DNA of 61,475 nucleotides, taken from contig CAZXKQ010000009.1 in the NCBI GenBank assembly GCA_964641395.1, forward strand, positions 1 to 61,475. The letters are read 5' to 3'. The position numbers and the translations under genes were made by a program. Shown one piece after another: positions 8,081 through 16,049 of the stretch. Under the pieces are notes generated by a model. It made no database searches, was not told the DNA's origin, and saw only the letters and a program-made list of their open reading frames with translations. Source of the DNA: CANQBR01 sp964641395 (lineage in GTDB: Bacteria; Bacillota; Negativicutes; Acidaminococcales; Acidaminococcaceae). Position 1 is the first letter of the stretch; each line of letters starts with the position of its first letter.

Positions 8081-8647
8081 ATGAGCAAGCAAGCGGTAAT
8101 CAAATACATCCAGGCCCCCCTCACTGCCGCGACCATAGCGGATCTGCGGGCAGGGGACGTGGTGCGGATCTCCGGCTACATCTACACCGCCCGGGACGCC
8201 GCCCACAAAAGGCTCTACGAAGCCCTGGGCCGGGGGGAACAGCTGCCCCTGGAGCTGAAGGATAATGTGATCTACTACGTAGGCCCCACCCCGGCCAAGC
8301 CGGGGGAGGTGGTAGGCTCTGCCGGCCCGACCACTAGCGGCCGCATGGACAAGTACACCCCCACCATGATCCAGCAGGGGGTGCGGGGCATGATAGGGAA
8401 GGGCCTGCGCAGCCAAGAGGTGATCGACGCCTGCGTCAAGTACGGCGCCGTCTACTTCGTGGCCATCGGCGGGGCTGCCGCCGTCATCGCCCAGTCCATC
8501 GTGGAAGAGAAGATGATCGCCTATGAGGACCTGGGGCCGGAGGCCATCCGCCGCTACAAGGTGAAGGACTTCCCGGCCATCGTCTGCATCGACAGCCAGG
8601 GCCACGATTTTTACAAGGTGGGCATAGCCCAGTACAGCCAGGAATAA
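8081..8647 (+). CDS. fumarate hydratase class I, beta subunit
   Basis: A 188-residue beta subunit of the two-part class I fumarase. It has the family's VRISGYIYTARDAAHKR and VGPTTSGRMDKYTP segments, which shape the active site with the alpha subunit. The ATG at 8081 lies 7 bases after AAGGAGGGG, so it is preferred to the GTG at 8075, which is too close to the ribosome site. It is the last gene of the malic enzyme/fumarase operon; no T-rich terminator follows. Confidence 0.9.
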   Translation: MSKQAVIKYIQAPLTAATIADLRAGDVVRISGYIYTARDAAHKRLYEALGRGEQLPLELKDNVIYYVGPTPAKPGEVVGSAGPTTSGRMDKYTPTMIQQGVRGMIGKGLRSQEVIDACVKYGAVYFVAIGGAAAVIAQSIVEEKMIAYEDLGPEAIRRYKVKDFPAIVCIDSQGHDFYKVGIAQYSQE

Positions 8648-8682
8648 CCACTGGCGCTTAGGGCGGCCTGAGGGCTGCTTCC

Positions 8683-8708
8683 CACCCCTGCCCCCTGGGA
8701 CAGGGGTG
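8683..8708 (+). promoter_or_regulatory. hairpin in the metQ leader
   Basis: CACCCCTG (8683-8690) can pair perfectly with CAGGGGTG (8701-8708) across a 10-base loop. There is no T tract, so it is not a classic terminator. It sits just before the metQ ribosome site and could act as an RNA stability or processing element. No promoter is clear in 8648-8726. Confidence 0.35.
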
Positions 8709-8726
8709 TGGTCTAAGGAGGAGAAA

Positions 8727-9545
8727 ATGAAAAAAATAACTACGCTAGTCCTGGCCCTGTTCAGCCTGGTGCTAGTCTTGGCCCTGGCCGGCTGCGGCGG
8801 CGGGGAGAAGAAGGCGGCAGGGGGCAAGGCAGTGTTGAAGGTGGGAGCCACCGCGGTGCCCCATGCGGAGATACTCCAGGTAGTGAAGCCCGCCCTGGCC
8901 AAGGAGGGGGTAGAGCTGGAAATCATCGAGTTCAGCGACTATGTGAAGCCCAACCTGGCCTTGAACGATAAGGAGCTGGACGCCAACTACTTCCAGCACC
9001 TGCCCTACCTGGAATCCTTTGCCAGCGAGCACAAGCTGGGCCTGGTCAGCGCCGGCGGCATCCACATCGAGCCCATGGGGGTGTATTCCGCCAAGCTGAA
9101 GGACATCAAGGCAGTGCCGGAGGGGGCCAAGGTGTGCATACCTAACGATCCCTCTAACGGGGGCCGGGCCCTGGCCATCCTGGAAAGCGCCCAACTGTTG
9201 CGCCTGAAGGAGGGCGTAGGGGTGAAGGCCGTAGTAGGGGACATCGTCAGCAACCCTAAGAAGCTGCAGATCATCGAGATCGAGGCCGCCCTCATGCCCC
9301 GCTCCCTGCAGGATACGGACCTGGCGGTGATCAACTCCAACTTCGCCATGGAGGCCAAGCTGAACCCCATGAAGGACTCCCTCTTCATCGAGCAGAAGGA
9401 TTCCCCCTACGCCAACGTAGTGGCTGTACGCAAGGGGGATGAGCAGCGGCCGGAGATCCAGAAGCTCCTCAAGGCCCTCCGCTCCCCAGAGGTGAAGAAG
9501 TTTATCGAAGATAAGTACAAGGGGGCCGTAGTGCCTGCCTTCTAA
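8727..9545 (+). CDS. metQ: MetQ/NlpA family methionine-binding lipoprotein
   Basis: A 272-residue lipoprotein-type solute-binding protein of the D/L-methionine ABC importer. It has a basic start, a hydrophobic segment and a lipobox LALAGC, so it should be lipid-anchored. The mature part has family segments ATAVPHAEIL, LDANYFQHLPYLE and GVYSAKLKDI. The ATG at 8727 is chosen because AAGGAGGAG lies just upstream; an in-frame codon at 8706 lacks such a site. No metN or metI lies next to it, so it must use a transporter encoded elsewhere. A strong terminator follows. Confidence 0.88.
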   Translation: MKKITTLVLALFSLVLVLALAGCGGGEKKAAGGKAVLKVGATAVPHAEILQVVKPALAKEGVELEIIEFSDYVKPNLALNDKELDANYFQHLPYLESFASEHKLGLVSAGGIHIEPMGVYSAKLKDIKAVPEGAKVCIPNDPSNGGRALAILESAQLLRLKEGVGVKAVVGDIVSNPKKLQIIEIEAALMPRSLQDTDLAVINSNFAMEAKLNPMKDSLFIEQKDSPYANVVAVRKGDEQRPEIQKLLKALRSPEVKKFIEDKYKGAVVPAF

Positions 9546-9563
9546 CAGGGAAGGGTAGCCTAG

Positions 9564-9594
9564 GGGCTCTGGCCGGCTGGCCAGGGCCCTTTTC
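9564..9594 (+). terminator. rho-independent terminator after metQ
   Basis: An 11-base stem (9564-9574 with 9579-9589, one G-U pair), a 4-base loop GGCT, then TTTTC. Confidence 0.8.
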
Positions 9595-9651
9595 TACAGG
9601 CAGGGCCCTAGCAGGGCGTCTCTAGTCCTAGCAGGAAAGGAGGGGGAGGCG

Positions 9652-10851
9652 GTGGCTGTAAAACCTTGGCAGGCCTACCAGGGCCTCTACCTCCATGTGC
9701 CCTTCTGCCGCCGCAGGTGCCTGTACTGCGACTTCGTCTCCTCGGCCAGCTGGGATCGCCAGCTGCAAAGGGCCTACGTCCAGGCCCTCTGCCGGGAGGT
9801 GGAGCTGGCCCACAGGGAGGAGGACGACTTCGCCCTGCCTCTGGCGGCTGGGGCCAGCATCTACTTGGGAGGCGGCACTCCCAGCCTCCTGGCTAGCGAA
9901 GACTTAGAGCAGCTAGTCAACGCCCTAACTCGGGCCGGCTACTGGCGGCAGCCGCGGGAGGCTACCATCGAGGTCAACCCTGGCACGGTAGACTACCGCT
10001 ACCTAGCCGCCCTGCGCCGCCTAGGCTTCGACCGGCTCAGCGTGGGGGTGCAGAGCCTCCAGGACGGGGAGCTGGCCGCCCTGGGCCGGAGCCACACTGC
10101 CGCCCAGGCGGTGGCAGCGTTGCAACAGGCCAGGCGGGCAGGTTTTGCCCGGCTCAGCGCCGATGTGATGTACTCCATCCCCCGGCAGAGCCCCGCCTCC
10201 CTGGCCAGCACCCTCCAGCAGCTGGCAGAGCTGGGGGTGGACCACGTTTCCGCCTACTGCCTGAGCTTGGAGGAGGGCACCCCCCTGGCCCGCATGGTGG
10301 CTGAGGGCAGGGTGGAGCTGCCGGGGGAAGAGGCAGAAGAGGAATTATATTACCTGGTGCAGACCCTGCTGCGGGAGGCAGGCTACCAGCGCTACGAGGT
10401 GTCTAACTACGCCCGGCCGGGCCAGGCCTCCCTCCACAACCAGGTCTACTGGCACTACCTGCCCTACCTGGCCTTCGGGGTGGCGGCCTGCGGCTTCAAC
10501 GGCCGGCGCCGCCGTACCGGCTGCCAGGATATCCAGGCCTACCTGGCCCTTTTACAGGGGGCGGAGGCCCTGCCCCAGGCCCTCTACCAGTACGAGGAAC
10601 TGAGCCTGTCCACCCAGGTGGAGGAGTACCTGCTGCTGGGCCTGCGGCTGACGGCAGGGGTGGATCTAGCTGAGGTCCAGGAGCGCTTCGGCCTGGTGGT
10701 GGAGGAAGGGTACAGGCAGGTGATAGACGCCTATAGCCGCCTCGGCCTCCTCAGCTACCAGCAGGAGGGGAGGCGGCTGGCCCTGACGGAGGAGGGTATG
10801 GCAGTGGGGAACCAGGTCTGGTCCGCCTTTACGGCGGGGCCGGAGGCTTAA
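9652..10851 (+). CDS. hemW: radical SAM protein HemW (heme chaperone-like)
   Basis: A 399-residue radical SAM protein of the HemN/HemW branch. The [4Fe-4S]/SAM motif CRRRCLYCDF is at about residues 19-28, preceded by LYLHVPF. Other features are YLGGGTPSLL and the sequence DRLSVGVQSLQD. The location just before hrcA matches HemW in many Bacillota, and HemW is regarded as a heme-trafficking protein rather than a coproporphyrinogen oxidase. Translation starts at GTG 9652 after AGGAGGGGG. LepA, the usual upstream neighbour, is absent. A terminator at 10868-10906 separates it from hrcA. Confidence 0.9.
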   Translation: MAVKPWQAYQGLYLHVPFCRRRCLYCDFVSSASWDRQLQRAYVQALCREVELAHREEDDFALPLAAGASIYLGGGTPSLLASEDLEQLVNALTRAGYWRQPREATIEVNPGTVDYRYLAALRRLGFDRLSVGVQSLQDGELAALGRSHTAAQAVAALQQARRAGFARLSADVMYSIPRQSPASLASTLQQLAELGVDHVSAYCLSLEEGTPLARMVAEGRVELPGEEAEEELYYLVQTLLREAGYQRYEVSNYARPGQASLHNQVYWHYLPYLAFGVAACGFNGRRRRTGCQDIQAYLALLQGAEALPQALYQYEELSLSTQVEEYLLLGLRLTAGVDLAEVQERFGLVVEEGYRQVIDAYSRLGLLSYQQEGRRLALTEEGMAVGNQVWSAFTAGPEA

Positions 10852-10867
10852 AAAAGAAGGAAGCAGG

Positions 10868-10906
10868 CTGGCCCTTTCCCAGGGAGGAGGGGGCCAGAAA
10901 TTTTTT
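10868..10906 (+). terminator. terminator after hemW
   Basis: CTGGCCC (10868-10874) pairs with GGGCCAG (10891-10897), with extra inner CCTTTCCC/GGGAGG pairing, followed by AAATTTTTT. Confidence 0.7.
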
Positions 10907-10916
10907 AAAAAAGCTG

Positions 10917-10945
10917 TTGACAAGGTAGCGGCAAGGTGCTATTCT
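10917..10945 (+). promoter_or_regulatory. sigma-A promoter of the heat-shock operon
   Basis: TTGACA (10917-10922) and TATTCT (10940-10945) with a 17-base spacer. The AT-rich TTTTTTAAAAAA block just upstream may act as an UP element. The CIRCE operator lies just downstream. Confidence 0.8.
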
Positions 10946-10957
10946 TATAACAAGATG

Positions 10958-10984
10958 TTAGCACTCCTATCCGTTGAGTGCTAA
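10958..10984 (+). promoter_or_regulatory. CIRCE operator (HrcA binding site)
   Basis: The perfect consensus inverted repeat TTAGCACTC, 9 bases, GAGTGCTAA. It overlaps the transcription start region of hrcA, the known site at which HrcA represses the operon. Confidence 0.97.
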
Positions 10985-11001
10985 CAGAAGAAGGTGGAGC
11001 T

Positions 11002-12027
11002 ATGTTGAATCCCCGGCAAAGAAAGATTTTGCAATTGATCATCGAGGACTATATATCCACCGCTGAACCAGTGGCCTCTAGGACCATAGCCCGCAAACAC
11101 GACCTGGGCATCAGCCCTGCCACCATCCGCAACGAGATGAGCGATTTGGAGTTGTTAGGCTACCTAGAGCAGCCCCACACCTCTGCCGGCAGGGTGCCCT
11201 CCAGCCGGGCCTATCGCTTTTACGTCGACTCCCTGGTGGAGCCAGGGGGCCTCAGCGCTACCGACCGGGCCTTGATTAACAGCTGGTATAAGGAGCGGCG
11301 GCGCAATCTGGACGATATCTTCCAGAGCACGGCCAAGCTCCTCTCCCGCATGACCAACAATGTGTCCCTGGTCTTAGCCGACAAGCAGGGAGGAGCCAGG
11401 TTCCTCTACCTGCGCTTCCTGCCCCTGGACGGGGACAGGGCCATCCTCTGCGTAGTGGCGGACGATGGCAGCGTAGACAACTGCATGGTGGACATACCCC
11501 TGGGCATGGGGCCGGCAGAGCTGGACTACCTGGCAGGGCGGGTGAGCCGCCTGCTGGAAGGCAGGCAGCTGAACCAGATCAGCGACGAACTGTTAGAGGC
11601 GGTCCACGCCAGCATCATTGACGACGAGATGCTGTTCTCCAGCCTGGCCCAGCTGCTGCGCCGCATGGGCAGCCGCAGCCAGGAGCAGAAGGTCTTCCTA
11701 GGCGGCACCAAGCAGCTGCTGAACCAGCCCGAGTTCCGGGACATGGAAAGGGTGAAGGAGCTGCTAGGCCTGCTAGAGGAAGAGAAGGTGGTGCGGAACC
11801 TGCTGCAGGCGGACAGCGACAGCGGCTTGAAGATCACCATCGGCAAGGAGAACAAGCTCAGCGGCATCCAGGACTGCAGCATGGTGCAGGCCACCTACCG
11901 GCTGAACGGCAGGATAGTGGGGACTATGGCGGTGCTGGGGCCCACCCGCATGGAGTACGGCAAGGTCATCGCCGTAATGGACTACCTGCACCGTTATTTG
12001 AAGACCCTGTTTGAGACAGCCCAATAG
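11002..12027 (+). CDS. hrcA: heat-inducible transcription repressor HrcA
   Basis: A 341-residue repressor that binds CIRCE and is thought to need GroEL to fold. It has an N-terminal winged helix (LNPRQRKILQLIIEDYIST, then SPATIRNEMSDLE, residues about 1-60), the SAGRVPSSRAYRFYVD segment, and a C-terminal dimerisation/GAF-like part. The ATG at 11002 has a proper Shine-Dalgarno (AAGGTGGAG); an in-frame ATG-like codon at 10978 lies within CIRCE and is rejected. It is the first gene of hrcA-grpE-dnaK-dnaJ and is autoregulated through the adjoining operator. Confidence 0.96.
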   Translation: MLNPRQRKILQLIIEDYISTAEPVASRTIARKHDLGISPATIRNEMSDLELLGYLEQPHTSAGRVPSSRAYRFYVDSLVEPGGLSATDRALINSWYKERRRNLDDIFQSTAKLLSRMTNNVSLVLADKQGGARFLYLRFLPLDGDRAILCVVADDGSVDNCMVDIPLGMGPAELDYLAGRVSRLLEGRQLNQISDELLEAVHASIIDDEMLFSSLAQLLRRMGSRSQEQKVFLGGTKQLLNQPEFRDMERVKELLGLLEEEKVVRNLLQADSDSGLKITIGKENKLSGIQDCSMVQATYRLNGRIVGTMAVLGPTRMEYGKVIAVMDYLHRYLKTLFETAQ

Positions 12028-12052
12028 GGAGAAGGGCTAAAGGAGGATGAAG

Positions 12053-12790
12053 ATGGAAGCTGAGGAAAGGCAGGCTGAAGGCTGGCAGCAAGAGCCAGCA
12101 GCAAGCCAGGACGAAGCACCACAGGAGCCGGCCCAGGACCAGGCCCCGCCGGAGCAAGAGGCGGCGGCCCAGGAGGCTGAGGCCGACGGCGGAGCAGAGG
12201 AGCAGGCTGAGGGAGCAGAGCAGCAGGCCGGAACCGGATCGGAGGCAGCGGAAGAGGCTGCCGGGCCAGAAGCGGCGTCCCAGGAGCAGGGCCCTGGCTC
12301 TGACCAGCAGGCTGACGCCTCAGGCCAGGAGGCTGAAGGGGCCCCCGACCCTAGGGATGAACAGCTGGCGGCCTTGAACGCCAGGCTGCTGCGGCTGCAG
12401 GCGGACTTTGACAACTACCGCCGCCGCACCAAGGGGGAGAAGGAGCAGCTAGGCAGCTACGTCACCGCCCAGGTGGTAGGCAAGTTCCTGAAGGTGCTAG
12501 ACAACTTCGAGCGGGCGGAGGCCAGCGCGGTGAAGCAGCCAGAGCCGGAAAGCCTGCTGCGGGGCCTGAGCCAGATCCGGCGGCAGTTCGAGGTGGCCCT
12601 CAAGGAGCTGGGGGTGGCCGAGATAGCGGCCCTGGGGCAGAAATTCGATCCCAACATCCACGAAGCGGTGCTGCGAGGGCAGAACCCGGAAGTGGCTGAT
12701 GAGACTATAGACCTAGTCCTGGAAAAGGGCTATCAGCTGGGTGACAAGGTTATCCGCCACAGCAAGGTGCGGGTCATCACCAACGATTAG
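12053..12790 (+). CDS. grpE: nucleotide exchange factor GrpE with long acidic N-terminus
   Basis: A 245-residue GrpE, the nucleotide exchange factor and thermosensor of DnaK. The GrpE fold begins near residue 105 (LLRLQADFDNYRRRT) and ends with the beta domain (GYQLGDKVIRHSKVRV). The first 100 or so residues are nearly all E, Q, A, G and P, and look disordered; this tail is much longer than usual. ATG 12053 lies 6 bases after AGGAGG, while ATG 12047 directly abuts it, so 12053 is preferred. Confidence 0.95.
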   Translation: MEAEERQAEGWQQEPAASQDEAPQEPAQDQAPPEQEAAAQEAEADGGAEEQAEGAEQQAGTGSEAAEEAAGPEAASQEQGPGSDQQADASGQEAEGAPDPRDEQLAALNARLLRLQADFDNYRRRTKGEKEQLGSYVTAQVVGKFLKVLDNFERAEASAVKQPEPESLLRGLSQIRRQFEVALKELGVAEIAALGQKFDPNIHEAVLRGQNPEVADETIDLVLEKGYQLGDKVIRHSKVRVITND

Positions 12791-12850
12791 GACAGCAGTT
12801 TTCTAAAAAATATAAAAAAGATGTAGCGTAGAACGCAGGAGGTAAGGAAG

Positions 12851-14683
12851 ATGTCTAAGGTAATCGGTATTGATTTAGGAACCACTAATTCTGTAGTAGC
12901 AGTTATGGAGGGCGGAGAGCCCACCGTCATCACCAACCAGGAAGGCTCCCGCCTCACCCCTTCCGTAGTGGGCTTTTCTAAGAGCGGCGAGCAGATGGTA
13001 GGCCAGCTGGCTAAGCGGCAGGCCGTCTCCAATCCGGACCGCACCATCAGCTCCATCAAGCGGCACATGGGGGAGGCAGGCTACAGGGTGAATGTAGACG
13101 GCAAGGCCTACACCCCGGAGGAGATTTCCGCCAGGATCCTGCAAAAATTGAAGGGGGATGCGGAAAACTACCTAGGGGAGAAGGTCACCGATGCGGTTAT
13201 CACCGTGCCGGCCTACTTCTCTGACAGCCAGCGCCAGGCCACTAAGGATGCAGGCAAGATCGCCGGCCTGAACGTGCTGCGTATCGTCAACGAGCCTACT
13301 GCCGCAGCCTTCGCCTACGGCATCGACAAGGGTGAGGACCAGCTGGTCATGGTGTACGACCTAGGCGGCGGCACCTTCGACGTGTCCATCTTGGACATGG
13401 GCGACGGGGTCTTCGAGGTTAAGGCCACCAACGGCGACACCCACCTAGGCGGCGACGACTTTGACAATAAGATCATCGACTGGCTGGTAAGCGAGTTTAA
13501 GAAGGCAGAGGGCATCGACCTGAGCAGGGATAGGATGGCCATGCAGCGGATCAGAGAGGCCGCTGAGAAGGCCAAGATCGAGCTGTCCGGCGTGCTCAGC
13601 ACCAACATCAACCTGCCCTTCATCACCGCCGGCGTAGACGGGCCCAAGCACCTAGACATGGATCTGACCCGGGCTAAGTTCGACGAGATGACGGCAGACC
13701 TGGTAGAGCGGACCATGGGGCCCACCCGCCGGGCCATGGCCGATGCAGGCCTCAGCGCCAAGGATATCAAGAAGGTGCTGCTGGTAGGCGGCTCCAGCCG
13801 TATCCCCGCCGTGCAGAAGGCCATCAAGGACTTCTTAGGCAAGGAGCCGGACCGGGGCATCAACCCGGACGAGTGCGTAGCCGTAGGCGCCGCCATCCAG
13901 GCAGGCATCCTGGCCGGCGAGGTGAAGGACGTGCTGTTGCTGGACGTAACCCCTCTGTCCCTGGGCATCGAGACCCTGGGCGGCGTCTTCACCAAGATCA
14001 TCGACCGCAACACCACCATCCCTGTGTCCAAGAAGCAGGTCTTCTCCACGGCCGCCGACAACCAGCCCTCAGTAGACATCCATGTCCTCCAGGGCGAGCG
14101 GGAAATGGCCGCCGACAACAAGACCCTGGGCCGCTTCGAGCTCAGCGGCATCCCTCTGGCTCCCAGGGGCGTGCCTAAGATCGAGGTAGCCTTCGACATC
14201 GATGCTAACGGCATCGTCAACGTCAGCGCCAAGGATCTGGGCACCGGCAAGGAGCAGAAGATCACCATCACCTCCTCCAGCACCCTCAGCAAGGACGAGG
14301 TAGACAGGCTGGTGAAGGAGGCAGAGGCCAACGCCGCCGCCGATAAGAAGCGGAAGGAGGGGGTCGAGGTCCGCAACCAGGCTGAGAACCTCTGCTACCA
14401 GGCGGAAAAGACCATGAAGGACATGGAGGGCAAGGGCAAGGACGACATCGTGGCCAAGGTTAAGGCCGCCGTAGACAACCTGAAGGCCTCCCTCAAGGGG
14501 GACGACGTGGACAAGATCAAGAAGGACACCGAGGCCCTGACCAAGCCCCTCTACGAGCTGAGCGCCGAGCTGTACAAGGCCACCGAGGAGGCGAAGAAGG
14601 CCTCCGGCGCCGGCCCTGAGCAGGAGGGCAAGAAGGGCGACGACGACGTAGTAGACGCTGAAGTAGTGGATGACAAGAAATAA
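12851..14683 (+). CDS. dnaK: molecular chaperone DnaK (Hsp70)
   Basis: A 610-residue Hsp70 chaperone. The ATPase domain starts with IGIDLGTTNSVVAV and has NEPTAAAFAYG and YDLGGGTFDVSI. The substrate-binding domain has LLDVTPLSLGIETLGG. The lid ends in an acidic, disordered tail with DDDVVDAEVVDDKK. It lacks the 24-residue ATPase-domain insertion of proteobacterial DnaK and follows the Bacillota pattern. A Shine-Dalgarno (AGGAGG) precedes the ATG. It lies 60 bases after grpE, without a terminator or second CIRCE, so it depends on the hrcA promoter. Confidence 0.98.
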   Translation: MSKVIGIDLGTTNSVVAVMEGGEPTVITNQEGSRLTPSVVGFSKSGEQMVGQLAKRQAVSNPDRTISSIKRHMGEAGYRVNVDGKAYTPEEISARILQKLKGDAENYLGEKVTDAVITVPAYFSDSQRQATKDAGKIAGLNVLRIVNEPTAAAFAYGIDKGEDQLVMVYDLGGGTFDVSILDMGDGVFEVKATNGDTHLGGDDFDNKIIDWLVSEFKKAEGIDLSRDRMAMQRIREAAEKAKIELSGVLSTNINLPFITAGVDGPKHLDMDLTRAKFDEMTADLVERTMGPTRRAMADAGLSAKDIKKVLLVGGSSRIPAVQKAIKDFLGKEPDRGINPDECVAVGAAIQAGILAGEVKDVLLLDVTPLSLGIETLGGVFTKIIDRNTTIPVSKKQVFSTAADNQPSVDIHVLQGEREMAADNKTLGRFELSGIPLAPRGVPKIEVAFDIDANGIVNVSAKDLGTGKEQKITITSSSTLSKDEVDRLVKEAEANAAADKKRKEGVEVRNQAENLCYQAEKTMKDMEGKGKDDIVAKVKAAVDNLKASLKGDDVDKIKKDTEALTKPLYELSAELYKATEEAKKASGAGPEQEGKKGDDDVVDAEVVDDKK

Positions 14684-14704
14684 GAAGCACAGGCGGTGTG
14701 AGCT

Positions 14705-15838
14705 TTGGCAAAAAGGGATTATTACGAAGTCTTAGGGGTGAGCAAAACCGCCACCCAGGCAGAATTGAAGAAGGCCTTTTACAAGCTGGCCAAGCAGTAC
14801 CATCCTGATACCCACCCAGGGGACAAGGAGGCGGAGGCCAAGTTTAAGGAGGCCAACGAGGCCTACCAGGTGCTGTCCGACCCGGAGAAGCGGGCCCAGT
14901 ACGACCAGATGGGGCCGGACCTGTTTGCCCAGGCCAGCCAAGGAGGCGGCGGCACCCAGGATAACCCCTTCACTGGCTCTACCATGGAGGACATCTTCAG
15001 GATGTTCTTCGGCGGCCAGGCTCGCGGCGGCTCTGGGGCGGCCTTCGGGCCCAGGCGGGGCGGCGACCTGCGTTTTGACCTGGAGCTGGCCTTTGAAGAG
15101 GCGGCCTTCGGCTTGGAGAAGGAGATCAACATCTACAGGGACGAGGCCTGCGACCACTGCCACGGCACGGGGGCGGAGCCTGGTTCCAAGGTGGAGACCT
15201 GCCCCCAGTGCCACGGCACCGGCAGCGTGCGCTACACCCAGAACACTATGTTCGGCCAGATGATGAACGAGCGTATCTGTGACCGCTGCGGCGGCGAGGG
15301 CCGCATCATCAGCCAGCCCTGCAAGGAGTGCCACGGCCGGGGCACCGCTAAGCGGAGCAAGAAGCTGAAGGTGAAGATACCGGCAGGGGTGGACAACGGC
15401 TCCCGGCTGCGGGTGCCAGGGGAAGGCGAGGCCGGCAGCAAGGGCGGGCCCAGCGGCGACCTCTACGTCTACCTCTATGTGCGGCCCCATAAGTACTTCG
15501 AGCGGGACGGCACCACCGTCCTCTGCGAGGTGCCTATCAACATCGTCCAGGCCAGCCTAGGGGCGGAGATCCGGGTACCCACCCTGGACGGGCAGGTTAC
15601 CATGAAGGTGCCGGAGGGCACCCAGCCTGGCAAGGTGCTGCGTCTGAAGGGCAAGGGCATACCCAGCCTGCGCACCAAGAAGCGGGGGGACCAGCTGGTA
15701 ACCATCAAGGTAGTGGTGCCCACCCATCTGAACCAGCGGCAGAAGGAGGCCTTGCAGGCCTTCGAGAAAACCGCCGGCGACGACATCAATCCAGAGGAGA
15801 AGAGCTTCCTCAACAAGGTGAAGGACTTCTTCAAGTAA
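14705..15838 (+). CDS. dnaJ: molecular chaperone DnaJ (Hsp40)
   Basis: A 377-residue type I J-protein. The J-domain carries YHPDTHPGD with the HPD motif; a G-rich linker follows, then four zinc-binding repeats CDHCHGTG, CPQCHGTG, CDRCGGEG and CKECHGRG, then the two C-terminal beta domains. It stimulates DnaK ATP hydrolysis and delivers clients. The start is TTG at 14705, 21 bases after the dnaK stop, with a modest ribosome site (GGCGGTG); the protein alignment requires this start. It closes the heat-shock operon; a strong terminator follows. Confidence 0.97.
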   Translation: MAKRDYYEVLGVSKTATQAELKKAFYKLAKQYHPDTHPGDKEAEAKFKEANEAYQVLSDPEKRAQYDQMGPDLFAQASQGGGGTQDNPFTGSTMEDIFRMFFGGQARGGSGAAFGPRRGGDLRFDLELAFEEAAFGLEKEINIYRDEACDHCHGTGAEPGSKVETCPQCHGTGSVRYTQNTMFGQMMNERICDRCGGEGRIISQPCKECHGRGTAKRSKKLKVKIPAGVDNGSRLRVPGEGEAGSKGGPSGDLYVYLYVRPHKYFERDGTTVLCEVPINIVQASLGAEIRVPTLDGQVTMKVPEGTQPGKVLRLKGKGIPSLRTKKRGDQLVTIKVVVPTHLNQRQKEALQAFEKTAGDDINPEEKSFLNKVKDFFK

Positions 15839-15846
15839 GAGCGCTA

Positions 15847-15876
15847 GGCCCTGGCGGGCGACCGCCGGGGCCTTTT
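15847..15876 (+). terminator. terminator of the heat-shock operon
   Basis: An 11-base stem (15847-15857 with 15862-15872, one G-U), loop GCGA, then TTTT. Confidence 0.85.
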
Positions 15877-15914
15877 GCCGTAGTTTGGCACCGGTAAAAA
15901 ATTTTCCCCGCTGC

Positions 15915-15944
15915 TTGTAGAGAAGCACTTGGTTATGCTAGAAT
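15915..15944 (+). promoter_or_regulatory. promoter of the Ycf46 cassette
   Basis: TTGTAG (15915-15920), an 18-base spacer, and TGC-TAGAAT (-10 at 15939-15944), an extended -10. It lies about 105 bases before the first cassette gene. AT-rich sequence (15896-15906) precedes it. Confidence 0.55.
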
Positions 15945-16049
15945 GAAGGTAGTTGTTTAACTGACGGTTGCCTTTTCCCTGGAGGAGGTGCCCCATATTT
16001 AGGCCGAAAGATAGAAAGGAATAACTTAACCTAGGGGAGGTAACGCCTT

